A stretch of 7,162 nucleotides of DNA from Nitrososphaerota archaeon (GTDB lineage: Archaea > Thermoproteota > Bathyarchaeia > Bathyarchaeales > Bathycorpusculaceae), in contig JAIRJY010000185.1 of NCBI GenBank assembly GCA_031260365.1, positions 1 through 7,162 on the forward strand. The letters are read 5' to 3'. Within the stretch, counting starts at the first letter, position 1; the number at the start of each line of letters is the position of its first letter. Shown piece by piece: positions 1 through 6,141 of this stretch. The translations under genes and the position numbers were made by a program. The notes beneath the pieces were generated by a model. The model was not told where the DNA came from, made no database searches, and saw only the letters and a list, made by a program, of their open reading frames with translations.

Positions 1-395
1 ATCATTGTATAGAAGATCTAGCTATCGGATTAGGTGAAGCCCTGAACAAAGCTCTGGGTACTCGTGAGTGCATTAACCGATTTGGTAATACAACAGTCCC
101 TATGGATTGTTCACTAGCCGTTGCTGCCGTTGACTTGGTTAAACGTCCATATTTCCTGATTAATCTTAAATTTAAAGGACGAAAAGTAGAAGAAATGCAG
201 ACAGAAGATATCAATCATTTTTATGAATCTCTAACAAACTCGTTACAAGCTAACGTACACATGTTCATAATGTATGGTAGTAATGATCACCATAAAGCAG
301 AGGCTGCAACAAAAGCATTTGCTTTGTCAATGCGACAAGCAGTTGCAATTGACCCACGCCGTAGGGGTATACCTAGTTCTAAAGGAGTAATCTAA
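1..395 (+). CDS. hisB: Imidazoleglycerol-phosphate dehydratase (HisB), 3' part only
   Basis: This enzyme dehydrates imidazole glycerol phosphate to imidazole acetol phosphate, a middle step of cytosolic histidine synthesis. The reading frame is open from base 3, so the gene begins upstream and about 130 C-terminal codons are visible. They begin at a metal-binding motif, H-C-I-E-D, matching the usual HHTVED; the cut codon ends in AT, compatible with the first His. The second motif, NDHHKAEA, and the terminal GIPSSKGV signature are intact. The usual PMDEA-type motif reads PMDCS, an acidic residue replaced by Cys, and the following SGRP-type motif reads VKRP. Neither change clearly abolishes function. 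The TAA stop shares its last A with the ATG of hisH, and AAAGGAG at 381-387 inside hisB serves as the next ribosome binding site. Identity is near certain; activity is inferred. Confidence 0.95.
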   Translation, partial: HCIEDLAIGLGEALNKALGTRECINRFGNTTVPMDCSLAVAAVDLVKRPYFLINLKFKGRKVEEMQTEDINHFYESLTNSLQANVHMFIMYGSNDHHKAEAATKAFALSMRQAVAIDPRRRGIPSSKGVI

Positions 396-660
396 TGACA
401 AATTGTATCATATTTAATTATGGCACAGATAACCTCTTAAGCATTAAATGTGCTTTAGAAAAGTCTGAGGTAAATGTTGTTATTGGAACTTCAAAGCAAG
501 ATCTAACAATGGTTGACGTTACCGTTATTCCAGTTCTAGGTCATTTTATGTTTGGAGCAGCTTACACGAATATGTCTGGTTTTCAGTTTCATCCTAAAAA
601 ATACGATGATATATGTTTTTACAGATTTTGAGAAATTTTGTTATAATGGCGCCAAGGTAA
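395..660 (+). pseudogene. hisH: hisH remnant: IGP synthase glutaminase subunit with internal deletion and 3' frameshift
   Basis: HisH normally hydrolyses glutamine and channels ammonia to HisF; family members are about 200 residues. Here the frame starting at ATG 395 (RBS AAAGGAG at 381-387) encodes only 78 residues and stops at 629-631. Residues 1-51 match the HisH N-terminus (NYGTDNL, ALEK, then PVLGHF where PGVGAF is usual). After about residue 60 the sequence jumps to GFQFHPKK, the match of the C-terminal GVQFHPEK triad motif. About 110-125 residues between are absent, including the nucleophile Cys motif (GICLGMQ type). The triad His remains (H66), but the Glu is Lys (K68) and the oxyanion-strand Gly is Val (V47). 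The true C-terminal end, LQILRNFV, continues in another frame at 619-657 and stops at TAA 658-660, six bases before hisA. I therefore annotate the whole span. It cannot be an active glutaminase; a structural role for a short peptide is conceivable but unsupported. Confidence 0.88.
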
Positions 661-666
661 TGAAAT

Positions 667-1389
667 ATGCAGTTAATTCCGGCAATAGATTTAATGGACA
701 ATAAAATTGTGCGATTAATACAGGGTGACGCTAAATCTGCCAAGGTTTATAACCAGTTTGGCGGACCTGTAGACGTTGCAAAACGTTGGTGTGATGAAGG
801 TGCAGGTAAACTTCATATTATTGATCTTGATGCTGCGTTTGGTAAAGGTAATAATCGCTCTATGATAGCGGAAATTGCTAAAAACATTAACATACCCATT
901 CAAGTCGGTGGAGGTATACATAGTTTCGAGTTTGCGGAGAAACTTTTCGATACTGGTATCACTCAAGTCATACTTGGTTCATTAGCGTTTAAAGACTTCT
1001 CAACTATACCACGATTACAAGATAAATTTGGTAAAGAATCAGTTGTTGTTGCACTTGATAATAAAACTGGGCGGATAATGATTGACGGCTGGCAAACTAC
1101 CACTAATTTGACTCTCCTGGAGGCACTTGACAAATTCATTGAACTTGGTGTGAAATATTTCTTAGTTACATCAATCACTCGTGACGGTTCACTTAACGGT
1201 CCAGATTTTGAGAACCTTGATAAAACTGTTAAACAATCATGTGCCAAAATTTTGGCGGCAGGTGGAATTGGTTGTATAGCTGATCTTGTTAATCTTAAAA
1301 AAATTGGGGTCGAGGGTGTAGTTATTGGTAAAGCTCTTTATGAGGGGCGGTTCACATTAAAAGATGCTATTCGTAGTATGGGAGTTTAA
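667..1389 (+). CDS. hisA: ProFAR isomerase (HisA)
   Basis: HisA is a cytosolic (beta/alpha)8-barrel that isomerises the aminoaldose ProFAR to the aminoketose PRFAR, the substrate of HisF. The 240-residue product has normal family length. Barrel signatures appear in order: AIDL with catalytic Asp8, VRLIQGD, HIIDLDAAFGKG, the first phosphate-binding loop VGGGI at 80-84, VVALD with the second catalytic Asp131, VTSITRDG with Thr168, and the second phosphate loop AAGGIG. The ATG at 667 is supported by AAGGT at 654-658. It lies six bases after the ancestral hisH stop (658-660) and 35 bases after the present one, which suggests the original operon spacing is kept. hisF begins three bases after its TAA. 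The catalytic residues are present, so the enzyme is probably functional. HisF is the only close paralogue to confuse it with, and it is adjacent. Confidence 0.97.
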   Translation: MQLIPAIDLMDNKIVRLIQGDAKSAKVYNQFGGPVDVAKRWCDEGAGKLHIIDLDAAFGKGNNRSMIAEIAKNINIPIQVGGGIHSFEFAEKLFDTGITQVILGSLAFKDFSTIPRLQDKFGKESVVVALDNKTGRIMIDGWQTTTNLTLLEALDKFIELGVKYFLVTSITRDGSLNGPDFENLDKTVKQSCAKILAAGGIGCIADLVNLKKIGVEGVVIGKALYEGRFTLKDAIRSMGV

Positions 1390-1392
1390 AAC

Positions 1393-2196
1393 ATGTCTCT
1401 TGCAAAACGTATTATTCCTTGTTTGGATGTTAACCATGGCAAAGTGGTCAAAGGTATCAATTTTCTACAGCTTAAACACGCAGGTGACCCCGTGGAAATG
1501 GCAAAACGTTATAGTGACGAAGGTGCTGACGAACTAGTATTTTTAGATATAACTGCAACTAGCGAAAAACGTGGTATTCTGCAGCAGTATGTGGAGGGTG
1601 TTTCTAAAGCAATCCGCATACCTTTCACTGTGGGTGGTGGTATCCGTAGTGTAGACGATGCTAGGACTGTTCTGCATAGTGGTGCCGACAAAGTTTCAGT
1701 TAATACAGCCGCTGTAGAAAGACCTACTGTGATTACAGAGTTGTCAACTGCTTTTGGACAACAATGTGTGGTTGTTGCTATTGATGCTAAACGAAACATA
1801 AATTCGTCTGAAGGTAAAATTACTGTTCAAACAAATGATGGATCTGTATGGTTTGAAGTTATTACCTCTGGAGGTCAAAATCACACAGGTATAGATGCTG
1901 TTGCATGGGCGTTACAGGTTGAAAGTCTGGGCGCAGGCGAATTACTTGTTACATCCATGGATAAGGATGGCACTGAAAGTGGTTTTGATGTTGAACTGAC
2001 ACGAGTAATCTCTGAGAATGTACATATTCCAGTTATAGCGAGTGGTGGTGCAGGGCTGCCTCAGCATTTTGTTGATGTTTTTACCACAGGTAAAGCGGAT
2101 GCAGCATTGGCTGCTTCAGTATTTCATTATAACAAATATCCTGTACCAATAGTAAAAGATTATTTGCGTAAAGCAGGAGTGGCAATAAGATCATGA
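1393..2196 (+). CDS. hisF: Imidazole glycerol phosphate synthase, cyclase subunit (HisF)
   Basis: HisF combines PRFAR with ammonia to give imidazole glycerol phosphate and AICAR; HisH normally supplies the ammonia through the HisF barrel. The 267-residue product is full length. It carries CLDV with catalytic Asp12, VGGGIR at 80-85, AIDAKR with catalytic Asp131, and ASGGAG near the end. Positions matching the ammonia-gate residues known from Thermotoga HisF (R5, E46, K99, E167) are all retained here as R6, E47, K100 and E183. This matters because the adjacent hisH is broken; ammonia-dependent HisF activity without HisH is established biochemistry. ATG 1393 follows GGAG at 1381-1384, inside the hisA end, by eight bases. 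The stop overlaps the hisI start as ATGA. The cyclase appears intact, working on free ammonia or with a HisH from elsewhere. Confidence 0.97.
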   Translation: MSLAKRIIPCLDVNHGKVVKGINFLQLKHAGDPVEMAKRYSDEGADELVFLDITATSEKRGILQQYVEGVSKAIRIPFTVGGGIRSVDDARTVLHSGADKVSVNTAAVERPTVITELSTAFGQQCVVVAIDAKRNINSSEGKITVQTNDGSVWFEVITSGGQNHTGIDAVAWALQVESLGAGELLVTSMDKDGTESGFDVELTRVISENVHIPVIASGGAGLPQHFVDVFTTGKADAALAASVFHYNKYPVPIVKDYLRKAGVAIRS

Positions 2197-2525
2197 TAGT
2201 TCAAGAGTTGCTTACAAAACTTGATTTTGATAAAGGTAACGGTTTAATTCCTGTTGTTGTTCAGGATGTAAATACAAAGACCGTTTTGATGCTTGCGTAT
2301 GTAAACAAGGAAGCTTTAGACTTAACTTTGAAGACTAGTACGGCAACATATTGGAGTCGATCTCGTAACGAGATTTGGGTCAAAGGAGAAACTAGTGGTA
2401 ACACACAAAAAATTGTAGCAGTCTCAACTGACTGTGATTACGACACGCTACTTTATATTGTTGAGCAAAAAGATAACGCGTGTCACACTGGATCATATAG
2501 CTGCTTTTTTAACAAGCTCAAGTAG
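2193..2525 (+). CDS. hisI: Phosphoribosyl-AMP cyclohydrolase (HisI), stand-alone
   Basis: HisI opens the adenine ring of phosphoribosyl-AMP in the third step of histidine synthesis, using zinc. The 110-residue product is the usual length for the single-domain archaeal form; no HisE (PR-ATP pyrophosphatase) domain follows, so hisE must be elsewhere if present. Visible motifs are [17 protein letters not shown] (residues 54-70), the metal-binding DCDYD (80-84), and the two further zinc cysteines in ACHTG (C97) and SCF (C104). The start overlaps the hisF stop (ATGA at 2193-2196), implying translational coupling, with GGAG inside hisF about 12 bases upstream. It is the last gene of the operon visible here: the next gene is on the opposite strand and convergent, 65 bp away. 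All key residues are present. Confidence 0.97.
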   Translation: MIVQELLTKLDFDKGNGLIPVVVQDVNTKTVLMLAYVNKEALDLTLKTSTATYWSRSRNEIWVKGETSGNTQKIVAVSTDCDYDTLLYIVEQKDNACHTGSYSCFFNKLK

Positions 2526-2590
2526 CTATTTTCTATTTGTGATTGTGTTTTCTTGGTCTTTAAAAACATTGTTGATTTGTAAAATGCGTT
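2526..2590. terminator. T-rich convergent intergenic region, likely terminator
   Basis: This 65-bp gap separates the convergent ends of hisI (+) and htpX (-). On the + strand it is a T-rich tract (TATTTTCTATTTGTG, then GTTTTCTTGG and TCTTTAAAA) with no clear GC hairpin, which fits archaeal termination on T-rich stretches. The complementary strand has GTTTTTAAAG shortly after the htpX stop. Both operons could end here. The assignment rests on position and base content only. Confidence 0.35.
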
Positions 2591-3637
2591 TTAGGTATGG
2601 TCATATATTGTATTGTCCGTATATTTTCCTGTGTCCATTTCTTTTTCAATTTCTTTTAACAATAGTATGCGTTTAAATGTTGGTGGGTGTGTTGCAAAAA
2701 GGCTGTTAAGCTGGGTCCATGTGTCATGTGCTTCTTTTTCCATAGCTAACTGAAGTTCGTGTTCGTCAAGTACACCATCTTTGTCAAGATCATACTTGTT
2801 TTTGTTTTCTATTATTTGTCTCATTTCTTGTCTTGCCTTTGCTGGGTCTCCGATATAAAATGCTCTAACACCTTCTGGTGGTTTTGGTGAAATTGACAAT
2901 CCATAAGTAATTTTAGCTAACGCACTTTCTAAATCGTGAGGTGAACTGGTAACATATGCTGCAAAAGCATCTGCAAAATGCTCGCGTAATCTGCTAAGTC
3001 GCATAACAATCAAAAAAGTTATGATATACACAAAAAATGACACAAACCCAATAACTAGTAGAATTGCGCCGCTATTGTCTTTTTTGTTTCTTTTTCCTAC
3101 GTTTGAAAAGATGCTTGCGTACAAAGCAGTTTTTGCGATCATGTATGCAATCAATGGTAACGCCGAAAGTACAGTCATTATGACATAGTCTTTGTGCTTT
3201 ATATGACCTAATTCGTGAGCTATTACGCTGCGGATTTCACCTTGATTAAGTTGTCGTAACAGTCCTTCATGTACCGCTAAAGTGGCACTACTTGTGGTTC
3301 TGCCAAAAGTGAATGCATTAGGCGTATTGTTCGGTACAATCGCAAGTTTAGGCATAGGCAGCCCACTTTTGTCTGCAAGTTCTTTGACAGTTTTTTCAAA
3401 CCATGGAGACTCTCCAGGTTTAATGTAATGTAACTTTGTGGTAGTCGTTACTATTGTTGGACCAATTGCATATTGCAGCAGGATGAATAGTGCTGAACCA
3501 CACAGTGCAATGAAAAATCCAGTTAGCCAGTCAAGTTCTAAAAAATAAACTATCGCAAATATGAAAAGACCAAAAATAAAGACTGACAGAAAAGTTGCTG
3601 TTGCCATTGCAAACTTTAATTGAGATAAATTCGCCAA
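2591..3637 (-). CDS. htpX: HtpX-like M48 membrane zinc metalloprotease with EF-hand insert
   Basis: HtpX proteases sit in the cytoplasmic membrane with the active site facing the cytosol and take part in membrane-protein quality control. The 348-residue product has two N-terminal membrane segments (about 10-32 and 38-60), the zinc site HELGH at 141-145, a membrane pair after it (about 150-172 and 190-212), and the third zinc ligand Glu219 in REHFADAFA. Near the C-terminus is the family motif THPPTFKRI at 316-324. Between the catalytic core and that motif lies a perfect 12-residue EF-hand loop, DLDKDGVLDEHE at 283-294, with Asp at positions 1, 3, 5 and 9, Gly at 6 and Glu at 12. This suggests calcium binding. 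The start is TTG 3637, chosen because AAAAGGAG stands 10 bases upstream and the resulting N-terminus fits the family; the next in-frame ATG is at 3607. It converges on the his operon, with which it shares no known pathway. Confidence 0.93.
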   Translation of the reverse strand: MANLSQLKFAMATATFLSVFIFGLFIFAIVYFLELDWLTGFFIALCGSALFILLQYAIGPTIVTTTTKLHYIKPGESPWFEKTVKELADKSGLPMPKLAIVPNNTPNAFTFGRTTSSATLAVHEGLLRQLNQGEIRSVIAHELGHIKHKDYVIMTVLSALPLIAYMIAKTALYASIFSNVGKRNKKDNSGAILLVIGFVSFFVYIITFLIVMRLSRLREHFADAFAAYVTSSPHDLESALAKITYGLSISPKPPEGVRAFYIGDPAKARQEMRQIIENKNKYDLDKDGVLDEHELQLAMEKEAHDTWTQLNSLFATHPPTFKRILLLKEIEKEMDTGKYTDNTIYDHT

Positions 3638-3647
3638 CTGTGTTTTT

Positions 3648-3655
3648 CTCCTTTT
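3648..3655 (-). promoter_or_regulatory. Ribosome binding site supporting the TTG start of htpX
   Basis: Read on the - strand this is AAAAGGAG, ten bases before TTG 3637. It favours that TTG over the internal ATG at 3607, which would leave the Shine-Dalgarno about 40 bases away. Confidence 0.75.
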
Positions 3656-3736
3656 GGTGTCTCCAAATCACCAATTCAGAAAATTAAGTCTTTCTCAAAA
3701 ATAAACTTTAGATGTATATCCTTTGATATTGTTTGT

Positions 3737-3745
3737 CTTTATAAG
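3737..3745 (-). promoter_or_regulatory. Candidate TATA box for htpX
   Basis: On the - strand this reads CTTATAAAG, a good archaeal TATA core, in the 237-bp gap between the asparagine-synthetase-like gene and htpX. Transcription would start about 25 bases downstream, near 3715, giving a leader of roughly 75 bases. TTTATTTTT at about 3696-3708 is a weaker alternative. The rest of the gap (3638-3874) is AT-rich; I see no gene or RNA in it. Confidence 0.35.
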
Positions 3746-3860
3746 AAGCTGTTTTTCTTGTGTTTCCATTTTGTAAATATTTGGACTTTTTCTAAATGTG
3801 GAAAACTCTTGATTTTCATGTGTAGTACACTTATTTGCTGTAGTGCTTTTTTAAACTGTT

Positions 3861-3873
3861 ATGAGCGTGAAAA
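3861..3873 (+). repeat. Left copy of a 13-bp direct repeat flanking the asparagine-synthetase-like gene
   Basis: ATGAGCGTGAAAA here matches ATGAGCGTTAAAA at 4912-4924 in 12 of 13 positions, same orientation. The left copy ends two bases before the stop codon of the gene at 3875-4864; the right copy is 47 bp beyond its start. It may be chance, a shared regulatory site or an old insertion duplication. Confidence 0.3.
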
Positions 3874-3874
3874 A

Positions 3875-4864
3875 TTAGATAGGATAAGCCCCACAAATTT
3901 TGCAGAATTGAATTTTGGTTTTAATATGACCTTTGCAATGTGGACACATTTTTGTACCGTTATTTAAATTTGGAAAGACTTCTGATGGTTTATTAAAGAT
4001 TTTTCTGAATGCTTCATAATAAATCATTTGTTCTTTATCACGAATTTGAACGCCATCTGATTCGAGAATAGCTTTTTGCTTTTTTGCAAATTCAGTGTCA
4101 GTGTACTGTTCTTGAAGAATGATATTTAATGCTGTTGTTCCTGTTCCTGTTTCAAGTGGTGCTTTAGGTCTCCACACAACCTCTTGAGGTATAACATCTT
4201 CATAGGCTTTGCGTAGTAACCATTTACTGTACTTTTCGCCATTATACATGTTTATTTTAACCTTTATTGGCAACTTTTTTGCCCAATCCATAAATAAAGC
4301 GTCAAGATACGGCTGTTTTACTTCTATTCCTAAAGAGTTTGCTAATGTACTACTGCTGAAACTCATTTCTGCCCACATGCACAGCTGTTTCTTGTAAAGC
4401 TCCTCTTCTGAGAGATGAAATTGCCATGGATAACCAAAAAGTTCATCTAAACCATCGCCTGTCAAAACTTTGTTTGCTCCATTTGTTTTTAAATGAATTA
4501 AACCAACGTAGATAGCCATACTGTTTCTTATATCCATAGGGTCAAAAGTTTTTAGTGATTTAACAATTTTAGGTACATTCTCTAAGGCTTCTTCAACATC
4601 AAAACTGTGGGTTTGATGATTTTTGAGTTTTAGACTTTCAACCATTTTTTTAACGTATAGCGTATCTTTTGGATCGCCTTGTTTAAACTCAACATTTAAA
4701 GTTGAAATATCTGGGTTATGTTTTAGAACTTCGTATGCGATTATTGATGTGTCTGTTCCTGCAGAAAATAGTATGCTGTCTCCTAGATTGTTTTCAATGG
4801 CTTTGTTGACTACAGTTTTTGCTTCTGAAACAAGGTGACTGTAATCTTTTGTGTTAAATGGCAT
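3875..4864 (-). CDS. Asparagine-synthetase-like PP-loop ATPase, no glutaminase domain, C-terminal zinc ribbon
   Basis: The 329-residue product resembles the synthetase half of AsnB, which adenylates a carboxylate and then adds nitrogen. The N-type PP-loop is ILFSAGTDTS at 31-40, where AsnB proteins usually have SGGxDS; Ala and Thr replace the usual small residues. The second signature TGDGLDELFGY at 135-145 matches AsnB SGEGADELFGGY, and LGIEVKQPYLD at 179-189 matches the AsnB VRxPFLD strand. There is no N-terminal class II glutaminase domain and no Cys2 nucleophile: the protein starts almost directly at the ATPase fold, so it would use free ammonia or another nucleophile. The last 25 residues form a zinc ribbon, CPHC (307-310) and CKIC (321-324), not a normal AsnB feature and suggestive of nucleic-acid or protein binding. 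ATG 4864 follows AAGGA (4871-4875) by six bases. Substrate is unknown; asparagine synthesis and RNA modification are both possible. I recall similar archaeal proteins, so the architecture is probably a family trait. Confidence 0.85.
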   Translation of the reverse strand: MPFNTKDYSHLVSEAKTVVNKAIENNLGDSILFSAGTDTSIIAYEVLKHNPDISTLNVEFKQGDPKDTLYVKKMVESLKLKNHQTHSFDVEEALENVPKIVKSLKTFDPMDIRNSMAIYVGLIHLKTNGANKVLTGDGLDELFGYPWQFHLSEEELYKKQLCMWAEMSFSSSTLANSLGIEVKQPYLDALFMDWAKKLPIKVKINMYNGEKYSKWLLRKAYEDVIPQEVVWRPKAPLETGTGTTALNIILQEQYTDTEFAKKQKAILESDGVQIRDKEQMIYYEAFRKIFNKPSEVFPNLNNGTKMCPHCKGHIKTKIQFCKICGAYPI

Positions 4865-4893
4865 TATTGTTCCTTATGTCTATCTTTTTTTAT

Positions 4894-4903
4894 CTTATTT
4901 AAG
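4894..4903 (-). promoter_or_regulatory. Candidate TATA box for the asparagine-synthetase-like gene
   Basis: On the - strand this reads CTTAAATAAG, centred about 34 bases before ATG 4864. A start of transcription near 4873 would give a very short leader that just includes the AAGGA site. The call rests on position and composition only. Confidence 0.35.
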
Positions 4904-4911
4904 TTTTGTAA

Positions 4912-4924
4912 ATGAGCGTTAAAA
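4912..4924 (+). repeat. Right copy of the 13-bp direct repeat
   Basis: ATGAGCGTTAAAA, the partner of 3861-3873. It lies in the 142-bp divergent region between the asparagine-synthetase-like gene and the cobinamide salvage gene, just upstream of the former's candidate TATA box, where a regulator could act. Confidence 0.3.
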
Positions 4925-4956
4925 CAAAAAAATTGTAAATCTCTGCTGAAAAGTGT

Positions 4957-4984
4957 TTCAAAAAGTTGTATACACATTCAAAAA
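4957..4984 (+). repeat. Pair of TTCAAAAA octamers 20 bp apart in the divergent promoter region
   Basis: TTCAAAAA occurs at 4957-4964 and again at 4977-4984, a spacing of 20 bp or about two helical turns, with a small palindrome GTATAC between them. It lies 23-50 bp before the proposed cbiZ start. This could be a paired operator, or chance in an A-rich region. Confidence 0.2.
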
Positions 4985-5006
4985 CGGTATTTTTTCATAA
5001 AAATTT

Positions 5007-6119
5007 TTGTTTTCAGTAAAACATTTTAGAGTCCGTAAACCTATCAGGTTAACGTGGGTACAATTGACTCTTAACTCTTTATTTAACGCAGCTGTAAAAA
5101 TAGTGACAAAAGACAATGTAGTAGCAGTAATAAGTGATACCCCTTTAAATACTCTTAGTTCAGGAATTTACAATGGTGGCTATAAAAAAGTTAATGCAAT
5201 TTTGAACGTTTCTGTGCCTGACAGTTACAATGACGAATATCTTCATTATGATCCAATGAATCTGATTTATGATGCGCAAAAAAAACTACAGGTTACAACG
5301 GATTTTGTTGCTATGCTTACTGCCGCAAAAATTCAGAATCTCTCTATAACTACTAGACAAGTTGGTGATGTAGAAATAGTTGCAATAGCCACTGCTGGTT
5401 GGAGACACGGTGAATCTGCTGGTGAAGATATAAAAAATGGTCATTATGTCCCTGGAACTATCAATATAATGGTTATTTTAGCTGCTAACCCGACTGATAG
5501 TTGTTTAGTTGGTCTATTTTTGACAGCAACTGAAGCTAAAACTGCAGCGATGAATGATTATGACATACGTAGTCGGTATAGTGGTGATGCTGCAACTGGG
5601 ACTGTCACAGACAGTTTATCTGTAGCAGCAACTGGTGTAGGTGAAAAAATTGAGTTTGGTGGACCAGCTTCATCTGTTGGACAACTTGTAGGTAGCGCGG
5701 TAAGGCAAGTTGTTAAAGAAGCTGCAGATAAACAAGAAGGTCAACATAAAGGACGAACTCTAGCTCGAAGGCTTTCAGAACAACATATGTCGATAGATTA
5801 TCTGGCTGCCGAGATTTCGAAACTCCAAATTTTTGGAAACAAAGAAACAGTTATTTCTACGTTGGAAATATGTCTGCCAACAAACTCTGTTTATGCCGCA
5901 TTTTTGTTGGCGGCTGTAAAATTGGATGACGATTTTAAAAAAGGTTTGATCCCAAATGAGTTTGGTGATGTAGTTTCGTTAAGTAAATGTTTTGGTTGTT
6001 TGTTACTGGACCAAAAATTTGTAGAGAATTTGCCGAATTTTTCAGAGGTTACTTTACCTCCTTTTACTAAATGCGCTGTTGTTGCAATTCTTCAAAGCTT
6101 TTTATCTAAAACTTGTTAG
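5007..6119 (+). CDS. cbiZ: Adenosylcobinamide amidohydrolase (CbiZ) with degenerate CobZ-like C-terminal domain
   Basis: CbiZ hydrolyses the amide of adenosylcobinamide to adenosylcobyric acid, letting archaea salvage external corrinoids. Residues about 30-240 of this 370-residue product match the domain: NTLSSGIYNGG (48-58), FVAMLTAAKI, IATAGW (127-132), PGTINIMVIL (149-158), TATEAKTAAM (173-182) and ATGTVTDS (196-203). The last about 105 residues (265-370) resemble the archaeal phosphatase CobZ, a PgpA relative: LLAAVKLDDDFKKGLIP, then LSKCFG where an ADEILG-type motif is expected, then PFTKCAVVAIL where GPFxDDAIAGLI is expected. The metal-binding acidic pairs thus read K-C in both places, and a stretch before PPF is shortened, so this half is probably catalytically dead. 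Methanopyrus CbiS is a known CbiZ/CobZ bifunctional fusion. The start is uncertain: TTG 5007 is the first possible codon after an in-frame stop at 4998-5000, no Shine-Dalgarno is visible, and TTG 5064 or GTG 5103 are alternatives. The CbiZ half is confident; the CobZ assignment is from memory of the family. Confidence 0.88.
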   Translation: MFSVKHFRVRKPIRLTWVQLTLNSLFNAAVKIVTKDNVVAVISDTPLNTLSSGIYNGGYKKVNAILNVSVPDSYNDEYLHYDPMNLIYDAQKKLQVTTDFVAMLTAAKIQNLSITTRQVGDVEIVAIATAGWRHGESAGEDIKNGHYVPGTINIMVILAANPTDSCLVGLFLTATEAKTAAMNDYDIRSRYSGDAATGTVTDSLSVAATGVGEKIEFGGPASSVGQLVGSAVRQVVKEAADKQEGQHKGRTLARRLSEQHMSIDYLAAEISKLQIFGNKETVISTLEICLPTNSVYAAFLLAAVKLDDDFKKGLIPNEFGDVVSLSKCFGCLLLDQKFVENLPNFSEVTLPPFTKCAVVAILQSFLSKTC

Positions 6120-6141
6120 TTTGCAGTTTAGCAGTTGCTTA

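Noticed and set aside
963..1247. Antisense frame of 94 residues within hisA
   Set aside because: It lies opposite strongly conserved hisA codons and resembles nothing; a shadow of coding DNA.
2434..2676. Possible + strand 80-residue protein overlapping the end of hisI
   Set aside because: It overlaps the conserved hisI 3' end in another frame and runs across the convergent gap into antisense htpX; no ribosome site or family resemblance.
3638..3874. Small RNA, riboswitch or C/D box RNA in the longest intergenic gap
   Set aside because: I found no box C/D motifs, no strong GC-rich stem and no tRNA-like fold in it; only promoter- and terminator-like AT tracts.
3758..3967. Possible + strand 69-residue cysteine-rich small protein
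   Set aside because: Its second half is antisense to the zinc-ribbon end of the asparagine-synthetase-like gene, there is no ribosome site, and its composition is what T-rich intergenic DNA gives by chance.
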